Below, in pieces: positions 56,572 to 64,000 of a stretch of DNA of 64,000 nt (position 1 is the first letter of the stretch; the number at the start of each line of letters is the position of its first letter). The DNA lies in assembly GCA_015680905.1 (NCBI GenBank), contig CM027377.1, forward strand, positions 10,564,501 through 10,628,500, given 5' to 3'. This DNA is from Coptis chinensis (taxonomy: Eukaryota > Streptophyta > Magnoliopsida > Ranunculales > Ranunculaceae). Below the pieces are notes generated by a model. That model saw nothing but the letters and a program-made list of their open reading frames with translations. It searched no databases and was not told where the DNA came from. The position numbers and the translations under genes are program-made.

Positions 56572-56647
56572 AGTGCTGTCAAAACAGCCATCAAGCCCTC
56601 CGCCTGACCCGGCCCATGGGTTGAAAAATCCCTCAAAATAAGGCACG
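56572..56647 (+). mobile_element. MITE end between MULE and Athila B
   Basis: GTGCTGTCAAAACAGCC then CCTGACCCGGCCCATGGG, a GC-rich subterminal pattern like that of hAT MITEs such as the one at 42400. It is cut at GCACG, which should be one copy of the 5-bp duplication of Athila B. Confidence 0.35.
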
Positions 56648-58107
56648 TGATAAGAGCCCAAAACTGTAGTTTTAACCCCTTAATAATACTACTTTTAGAC
56701 CAATTATGCAAGTAATAAATAAGAGTTAATGCTAATTACGTGCTTTTATGTATTTCAGGCATGGAACTCAATTATGTGCAGAAATGTGTCACTTTTGTGA
56801 TATAAAGGAGCAAAGGGTTGGTTGCTAAGAAGTTCTGTAATATAGGCCAAGATTCAAGGAGACAAAGCCTTTATGAAGCCCGGTCAAGGTAGCAGAACTT
56901 CCGAAGACCATATCTTTGGACTCAAGCCTCGGATTTGGGCCTACCTTATGTCAAAACAACCGGCTCGGAAAGAGCTTTCCAATGGTCTAAGCCTTGAACC
57001 AATCAGAGGAGCAAAAGTGGACAAAAATTCTGCTAAAGTCAAAACCAGCTGAAACGGGCTCTGTGGACTGAAGAAATTGGGCTTTGGGCTTGATTTTCCG
57101 GCCCAAAACATGAGACCTCAGCCCATGCATGAAATTGTGGATCTGGTCTCCTTTACATAAAACAAGACTTAGCTCTTAAGAAAGATATAGTTAGATAGCT
57201 TAGAATAGAAAGTAGCCATTAAAATAGCTTGTAGATCTAGTTTTTTTTGGAATTTCAATTAGTTAATTAATTAGTTTCATACATTGTTTTAGATTAGTTA
57301 TTGGAATAATTGTTCTTCATTAATTAGATAAATAAAATAGTAGTTCTTGATCATTTTGATTTTGTCAGTTAAATTTGTAGATCTAATTTCAATTCTTGTT
57401 GTTATTCAATTCTTAGTTATTAATTAGATTTGAAGTATTGTTAGTTAAAATTAGTAAAGTTCAAATCTTTATATTATGTCTAGTTTTAATTAAATGGGAA
57501 ATGATAGTTTGATGAATCAAGGCTAAACCTCCATTAGAGGGGTTTTATGAAGCCTTGATGAAAACTTGATTGTGTAATATAGAATCGTTGTAAGAATCTA
57601 TTCCACTCTAGAAGGTTGTTGATTCGCCATGAGAATGGGTGGACGATCTCACATGCTAGTTATGAATTGGTAGAAATGCCATGTATAATTAGGGATTAGA
57701 ACGACCGATTCTTACCGTGAGAACGTAAGAATTGGTTTACAACACGTCTATGCGAGTTTATTAAGTTGGATTCAAGGTGGAATCAAATTCCCCTAATTCT
57801 TTATCTAGATTCAACTCTTAGCATTATGTCATTCCGTTATTCGTACCTTGTTATTTGAATTCACATCGTAGTATAAATTCTCTCATAAATCTCTCATTGA
57901 CTTTGGATAGACCATTAATTGTTGAAAACTTTAATGCTAAAGGACTAGGAGTGGAACGAACCTTCTATTCCAACTCTACGTCAATAGATTCGAGAGTAGA
58001 AAACAAATATCTTTGATAAGTCTAGTAACAGAATAGTTTATAGTTTTACTTGCGTTTAGAGTTTCATCGCTTTATTCGTTAGTAAGACTATCTTTTTATG
58101 GTCATCA
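56648..58107 (+). repeat. Athila B 5' LTR (1,460 bp)
   Basis: Starts TGATAAGAGCCC and ends TTATGGTCATCA, giving TG...CA. The primer-binding site follows after two bases. A left target copy GCACG (56643-56647) is inferred; the right one is outside the window. Confidence 0.85.
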
Positions 58108-58109
58108 AA

Positions 58110-58122
58110 TGGCGCCGCTGCC
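58110..58122 (+). other. primer-binding site of Athila B
   Basis: TGGCGCCGCTGCC matches the TGGCGCCGTTGCC site of Athila elements, complementary to the 3' end of tRNA-Asp, with one change. It primes minus-strand cDNA. Confidence 0.75.
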
Positions 58123-58254
58123 ATCTTAGTACTCTTTAGTATTGTTTTCTTTAGAATTGATAGTTTTTCAAAGTCCCATAACCCACCCACCCTTGTTTGA
58201 TTCTCACTGTGGTTGTCCATTTCAGCACTGAAATTTTCCTCTGAAAATTACTCG

Positions 58255-58430
58255 GAGCGCGACCTGCGCCTTGGGCAAGCCAAATTGGAGCACACCTTGC
58301 TCCCATACGCCTGGAATTCCACTTCAAGCTTGAGCGCGACCTGCGCCCTGGGCAAGCCAAATTGGAGTGCACCCTGCGCCCACACGCCTGGAATTCCACT
58401 TTTTGCCTGAGCGTGACCTGCGCCCGATCA
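58255..58430 (+). repeat. 77-bp tandem repeat in the Athila B leader
   Basis: GAGCGCGACCTGCGCC starts at 58255 and 58332 and as GAGCGTGACCTGCGCC at 58409: 2.3 copies of a 77-bp unit that is unusually GC-rich for this window. Confidence 0.85.
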
Positions 58431-58766
58431 AGGCTAACTTGGAGCGACTTGACTTACCCCACTCATCGGAACTCCAAATTGACTGGCGACCCCTGCCTAG
58501 GCCTATTAAAAGCGGCCCGTGCCCTCTGCTAAAACTGCCTGATTTCCACAGGTTTGATTCAAACTTCCTTTTCTTCAAGATTTTCAGTGTTCTAACTTGT
58601 TATATACACTGAGCACGCGTAAACAAGAAGCTATTCATAAGCGAAGCAAGGAGGCTTCCAGGTACTTTTTTCTTCAACACCTCGCATTTTCTGTTAGAGG
58701 TTCATACTAGCATATCAGGATTGTTTGAGTGTTGTTGTGTTTCATTAAGATTAGTCTTAGTCTTGC

Positions 58767-60169
58767 ATGAGATTAAGGCCAGGCCGAAGAAAAACACCTA
58801 ACGTAATTAACCGACAACGGCAACAAACATGTCTTTCTAGTATACCGCTTACTACACCTCTAGCTAGCATACCACACACAACACCTGAAGTAATGGCTGA
58901 AGAAAGAGAGTCTCCTCTCTCGGACTTTTACAAAGCCTTGAACGATAGCCCTAAATCTTGCATTGTTCTATCAGACCCAGTGGGGGATTTCCAAATTTCC
59001 CCAAATATATTTAATTTGTTACCCGTTTTTCATGGGTTAGACCATGAAAAACCTTATCAGCACATGCGTAGGATTGACCAAGTCCTTACTACATTTCACC
59101 ATCCTACGGTAGGTGCTGAACAAATTAAACTGAGGGTATTTCCCTTCACCTTAGCCCGATAAAGGCGTCTTTGGTTAACTGCCCAAGCGCCTAATTCTGT
59201 GGACTCGTGGGCTAAACTTGTTCAACTATTCATGGAACATTTTTACCCACCACTGAAGACCGATGAAATGCTTTCCAAGATTCATTTCTTTCATTTCTCA
59301 TGAATCATTTTTACTTGGAATCGTTTCACCGATCTACTTATAGAGTGTCCACATCATAACCTCGCGAAAACACGTTAGTTCGTTGCCTTTTCAAGGGACT
59401 TCTACACAACCATAAAGAAGTCCTACATAATGAATGGGGGTAGTTTCTTTTGGAGCCTATTATAAATTTTTAGAAGATCGGACTAAAGCGTAATAATAAT
59501 AAGCGGGGGTAGTGACCTCCCTAACGCTAGTTCTTCTACAACAACGAAAGTCCGCCCGGTATGTTTGAGATGAAACCCGATCCGGAACTTAAAATTTTAA
59601 TCGAATCTCTAACTAAAAAGGTAGAGGTTATTTCTATTCAACAATCGCCTATCCCCGTTATGAATGTCAACTCCAATCCATGTAATTTCTGTTTCAGTCC
59701 AGAGCATCCCGACTCCTATTGTCCTTTCGCCTATGAGCAACAACAGTCACAACAAGATAATGTTTGCTCGATTAATAGTTTTCCTATTCCTAACGCCCCT
59801 TGGAGACAACATCCCAACTTCAGTTGGAGAAATAATCAACAAGTAACACCTCCAGGGTTTAATAATCAAAATGTTAGGCAAGCAAACAATTATAACCAAG
59901 GTCCACCACGACAAGGACAAGGTCAGGGTAATTATAATGATTATAACAACCAAGCGCAACCACGACAAGGTCAAGCACAAGGTCAGGGTAATTATAATAA
60001 TTATAACAATAATAATTATAATGCTAATAGAGGTATCGTTCCGGTAAATAATAACTACCAAAATCCACCCATTAATAATCAACGTGACATAGTTCCTGTC
60101 ACACAACCTAAAGCTAACACTCTTCCACAACCAGATCATTTCGATACCTTTATGCAATCTCAACAATAG
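58767..60169 (+). pseudogene. Athila B gag
   Basis: The first block (58767-59162) is basic, then reads ESPLSDFYKALNDSPKSC and FHGLDHEKPYQHMRRIDQVL, the gag core start. After TAA at 59160-59162 the frame goes on as RRLWLTAQAPNSVDSWAKLV and QLFMEHFYPPLKTDEMLSKI. Shifts near 59300-59550 follow. Block 59561-60169 has MFEMKPDPELKILIESLTKK, a knuckle-like CNFCFSPEHPDSYC, WRQHPNFSWRNNQQ and a Gln/Asn/Gly-rich stretch with GQGNYN repeats. It ends TAG after MQSQQ. At least three disruptions. Confidence 0.85.
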
Positions 60170-61416
60170 ATTTTACAAGCCATCCAACTTTCCTTACAAC
60201 AGCTAGCTCAAGAGAAAGTACAACCTAAAGGTGTATTTCTAGGACAAGCGATACCTAATCCGAAAACACCAAACACAGCCTTTGAGGTAAATGGTAATAC
60301 TAGTACAGAAAATAAGAATGTAGGTGAGCTAAATGCCATCTCCACTCTCCGTTCTGGGAGAGTGGTTGATAACAAAGTAACTATGCCTATAGTTACCTCA
60401 CCAGTTGTCCCTACACTGCAGATTGTACTAGATACTGTAATAGAAACTGAAGAGCCTACCCCTGTAGAGGTACCAGTTAAACCACAACCTAAGAAACAAA
60501 AAGCCAAGGTTAAACATCCTGTTGATCAGTACGCTAAATATAGAGATAAACTACCGTTTCCCCAGAGATTAGCAATGTTAACTAAGGATACGAATTTCGA
60601 TGAGATTAGGAAAGTTTTCAAAAGTCTAACGATAAACCTTCCTTTTCTTGAAGCGATAAAAAAATTACCTCACCATGCTAAGTTTCTTAAAGAGTTGTGC
60701 ACTACTAGGCGTAAGACAAATATTCCTAAAGACGCTTTTTTAACTGAACAATTTCTAACTTTAATGGAACACAATGGAATCGTTAAGTACAAGGACCCTG
60801 GTCGTCCTACTGTACAATACACCTTAGGAGATTCCCACACGACGACCGCTTTACTAGACTTGGGGGTGAGTGTTAACTTACTCCCGTATTATCTATACAA
60901 ACAAATAGGTCTACAAAAGATGCAACCTACTAAAATGACGTTGCAATTAGTAGATCGATCAATTAAGTACCCTAAGGGTGTGGTTGAAAATGTGCTTGTT
61001 AAGGTCTAGGATTTCTACTATCCTGCTGATTTTGTTATCCTCGATCTGACGTAATTCGCTAACGACTCTGTTCCGATCATTTTAGGGCGTCCCTTCTTGG
61101 CGACTACCAACGCGCTTATAAACTGCCGCGATGGGTCGATGTCCTTGTCTTTGGGCCATCTTTCGGTTGAGGTAAATGTTTTTAAACTAATGAAATAGTT
61201 ACTAGATTCGTCTATAGATGGAGAGGTTAGCATGATCGAGAGCTTAGCTCAAGATTACTTTAATAACATGTTTTCAGAAAACCATATGCATAAATTCCTT
61301 TCTTTTGGAAGTTTAGATTTTGTTGATGACTCCTACATAGAGGAAGTCAACACCATCTTCAAGTCTACACAAATCGTAGACCCTTCGGTTGCTCCATATC
61401 TGAGTTTGAATCGTCT
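60170..61416 (+). pseudogene. Athila B gag end and protease
   Basis: From about 60362 the frame reads KVFKSLTINLPFLEAIKKLP and CTTRRKTNIPKDAFLTEQFL. The protease has TTALLDLGVSVNLLPYYLYK, with the catalytic Asp present, and MTLQLVDRSIKYPKGVVENV. A TAG at 61007-61009 stands where Gln is expected (KV*DFYYPADF). After another stop come VPIILGRPFLATTNALINC and MSLSFGHLSVEVNVFKLM, then TAG. A spacer frame (61232-61516) with FLSFGSLDFVDDSYIEEV leads to RT. Confidence 0.85.
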
Positions 61417-62990
61417 TTGCCTAAGCAAGTATTCATTACTCAAGATGAGGACCCTCCAGAAGCATTTATCGATATTCCTCCCACCCCGGTGCTTAAACCT
61501 CTTCCTCTTGAGTTAAAGTATATTCAACTTGATCCAGATGGTAGTCATCCGGTAATTATATCTTCTCTGTTATCTAAGGAGGAAGAGACACGGTTAATCA
61601 GGGTGATTAGGGAACATCGTTCTGCGATTGGTTGGTCCCTAGCCGACATTAAAAGAATTGACCCTAATGTGTGCACTCATCGTATCCATTTAGAGGATAA
61701 TGCAAAGACTTCCCGCGAACCTCAGCGTCGTTTAAACCCTGCCATGAAAGAAGTGGTCAGGGAAGAAGTCTTATGGTTACTTAATGCTGGTATCATATAC
61801 CCAATCTCTGATAGCGAATGGGTTAGTCCCATTCATGTAGTTCCAAAAAATTAGGGATTACCATGGTACGTAACGCTAAGGGTGAATATGTTGCCACGCA
61901 TGACCCTATGAAATGGAGGATCTGTATTGATTACAGACGTTTAAATGCTATGACACGAAAGGATCATTTTCCTTTACCCTTTATAGATCAGATGCTTGAA
62001 CGTTTAGTTGGTCATGTTTTTTATTGTTTTTTGGATGGCTACTCTGGCTATTTCCAAATTATTATTGATATTGATGGCCAAGAAAAAACTACCTTCACAT
62101 GTCTTTTTGGAACATACGCCTATAAACGAATGCCTTTTGGCATTTGTAATGCTCCTGGTACCTTCCAGCGGTGTATGCTTCATATTTTTAGTGACATGGT
62201 AGAGCGTTTCATGGAAGTGTTCATAGATGATTTTTCCATCTATGGAGACTCTTTCACTGAATGCCTGTCTAACCTGTCTAAAGTTTTAACGCGATATGAA
62301 GAGAAGAGTCTCGTTTTAAATTGGGAAAAATGTCACTTCATGGTGAAAAAAGGCATAGTACTAGGTCACATCGTATCTAGTGATGGCATCGAAGTAGATA
62401 AGGCCAAACTAGATAAGATAGCAACTTTACCTATACCACGGACTGTCCGTGATATTAGAGCCTTTCTAGGCCATGCAGGTTTTTATAGGCGTTTTATCAA
62501 AGAATTTTCGAAAATAGCTAGACCCTTAACTAATCTACTTTTAAAGGAGGCCATCTTTGATTTTAATTTTAACTGTAAACAAACTTTTGAAACTTTGAAA
62601 GCCGCCTTAACTTCCGAACCCATTATACAGCCTCCCGATTGGTCTAAACCTTTCGAACTCATGTGTGATGCTAGTGATTATCGCGGTTGGTGCTTTGTCT
62701 TGGGGACGAAAACTTGATAATAAATCCACTGTTATTTATTATGCTAGTAAAACTCTAAATGATGCTCAAAGGAATTATACAACTACTGAAAAAGAATTCT
62801 TAGCTGTCGTTTATGCTTTAGATAAGTTTTATCCTTATTTGGTTGGTTCTAAGACTCTAGTTTACATGGACCATGCAGCCCTTAGGTACCTTCTCGCTAA
62901 GAAGGATGCTAAGCAGAGATTGATCCGATGGATTCTTCTCCTGCAAGAATTCACATTAGAAATAAAGGACAAATGAGGGGTCGAAAACGT
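61417..62990 (+). pseudogene. Athila B reverse transcriptase and RNase H
   Basis: HRSAIGWSLADIKRIDPNV, EDNAKTSREPQRRLNPAMKE and SEWVSPIHVVPKN end in a shift or TAG (61852). The next frame (61863-62717) holds RICIDYRRLNAMTRKDHFPL, YCFLDGYSGYFQIIIDIDG, KRMPFGICNAPGTFQRC, the catalytic EVFIDDFSIYGDS, and RAFLGHAGFYRRFIKEFS. RNase H starts ELMCDASDY, then a one-base change shifts to frame 62665-62976 with [19 protein letters not shown] and [23 protein letters not shown] at 62974 (DK*GVENVVANHL) would be Arg in relatives. Confidence 0.92.
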
Positions 62991-64000
62991 AGTTGCCAAC
63001 CACTTATCTAGACTTACAAACGACGATGATAGTGATTCTGAGTCCATACCGGACTCTTTTTCGGATAAGCATCTGTATGCTATATTTTATGCACCATGGT
63101 ATGCTGACATCGTGAACTATTTAGCGTTTGATGTTATTCTTTACGACTGGTCAAGAAATGAACGTAAAAAGTTTTTGGCCAGAGTTAAGCTATACTACTG
63201 GGATGAGCCCTACCTTTTTAAGTATTGTGCGGATCAGATTATTCATCGTTGTATTCCCCAGTGGGAATATAATGAGGTACTCTCATTCTGCCATGAAAAA
63301 GGTTGTGGTGGCCATTTCAGTGGTATGAAAACAGCTGCTAAAATATTATAATGTGGGTTTTATTGGCCTACTCTCTTTAAAGATGCCCAAGTGCATTGCA
63401 AAGCGTGCATTCGTTGCCAACAACTTAGGCTTAATCCGCGGCGTAATATGATGCCATTGAATCCAATCATGGTGGTAGAAATTTTTGACGTATGGGGCAT
63501 TGATTTCATGGGTCCCTTTCCAGTTTACCACGGTTTCATTTATATTCTAGTTGTCGTGGACTACGTGTCTAAATGGATAGAGGCCATGGCTTGCCGTAGC
63601 AATGACCATAAGACAGTTGTGTTTTTCGTAAAAGAGTATATTTTATGTCGATTTGACATTCCCAAGGCCATCATTAGTGATGGCGGAACATATTTTTGCA
63701 ACAAAGTTGTTGTATCACTAGTAAAGAAGTATGAAGTTACACATAAGGTAGCAACTCCACATCATCCACAAACTAGTGGACAAGTGGATGTTTCTAATAG
63801 GAAAATCAAAAAGATCTTAGAAACAACTGTAAATCCTGATAGGAAAGACTGGTCGAAGCGTCTATCTGATGCCTTATGGGCGTATAGGACTGCTTTCAAA
63901 ACTCCTATAGGTATGTCCCCCTTTAGACTTGTATTTGGGAAACCTTGTCATTTGCCCGTTGAATTGGAGCACCGTGCTATGTGGGCTATAAAAAGCCTGA
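62991..64000 (+). pseudogene. Athila B integrase, truncated by window end
   Basis: Begins after NHLSRLTNDDDSDSES. The zinc finger reads HEKGCGGHFSGMKTAA and [10 protein letters not shown], with TAA at 63349 (IL*CGFYWP, where relatives have Gln). The core has [18 protein letters not shown] (first Asp), [15 protein letters not shown] (second Asp) and [16 protein letters not shown]. In the last motif the catalytic Glu of the usual GQAEVSN is Asp. The frame then continues open to the end with [20 protein letters not shown]. Confidence 0.92.

Larger units (their letters stand above)
56648..64000 (+). mobile_element. Ty3/gypsy retrotransposon, Athila lineage (element B), 5' part
   Basis: Starts at its 5' LTR and runs off the window inside integrase. 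The order is LTR, primer-binding site, leader, gag, protease, RT, RNase H, integrase. It is related to element A (for example [20 protein letters not shown]) but clearly a different copy. Several stops and at least five frameshifts inactivate it. Confidence 0.93.

Noticed and set aside
59747..60166. 139-residue Ile-rich minus-strand ORF
   Set aside because: Antisense of the Asn/Gln-rich gag region (AAT/AAC gives ATT/GTT).
1..64000. tRNA, rRNA, snoRNA or microRNA genes
   Set aside because: None was recognised by reading; the hairpin at 38564-38746 is better explained as a MITE. A tRNAscan or covariance search was not possible.

Overview
The window is nuclear DNA of a flowering plant, most likely a eudicot; no sequence here fixes the species. 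Evidence: Ty1/copia and Ty3/gypsy elements of the plant Tat and Athila lineages, PIF/Harbinger, CACTA, MULE and hAT DNA transposons, a plant mobile domain gene, and GT-AG introns in plant gene remnants (centrin, DEAD-box helicase RH10, CSC1/ERD4-like channel, kinesin-1, glycine-rich protein). About three quarters of the window is transposable element, and almost every coding region is broken. No tRNA, rRNA, CRISPR or prokaryotic feature was seen.

Layout. 1-153: probable 3' end of an Athila-type LTR. 154-2805: 3' part of a copia element, which precedes the last exon of a centrin gene (2987-3051). About 3920-24840: a PIF/Harbinger element holding the deepest nest in the window. It carries a plant mobile domain gene (4253-6656), a broken DDE transposase (7547-8847) and an intact two-exon Myb/SANT-like ORF1 on the minus strand (24414-24091 and 10116-9625). 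The ORF1 intron contains a 13.7-kb Tat-lineage gypsy element (10154-23886, TSD ATAAT). Its 5' LTR is split by an Athila-type solo LTR (10568-16238, TSD GTAGG), which is itself split by a 4-kb non-coding element (11518-15538) with a five-copy 190-bp tandem array.

25.0-25.5 kb: a MITE. 26430-29672: the 3' portion of an RH10 helicase gene with one in-frame stop and an hAT MITE (27564-28197) in an intron. 30657-37137: a second fragment of the same copia family whose LTR is split by a 5.9-kb Helitron-like insertion (31159-37085). That insertion carries a CSC1-like exon on the minus strand and a GAGCG-rich hAT-like element (32649-33488). 38564-38746: a hairpin MITE. 39512-40412: a glycine-rich secreted-protein gene with two disabling changes. 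About 40870-41478: an EF-hand/ZZ-finger pseudogene.

42005 to about 55385: a 5'-truncated Athila element (A) with a 1-kb hAT MITE in gag and a 3.65-kb CACTA element (48308-51957) after pol; the CACTA has captured the 5' end of a kinesin-1 gene plus other exon-like pieces. 55419-56571: MULE transposase remnant. 56648 to the window end: a second Athila element (B), from its 5' LTR (56648-58107) to inside integrase.

How it works together: the DNA-transposon genes (transposase plus ORF1) would have formed one Harbinger mobility system; the gag-pol remnants belong to independent retrotransposons. Premature stops in these elements are mostly explicable as C-to-T or G-to-A changes, as expected for long-methylated elements. 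The least ordinary features are the plant mobile domain gene inside the Harbinger element between two copies of its subterminal palindromes, and two separate DNA transposons carrying intron-containing host gene fragments.
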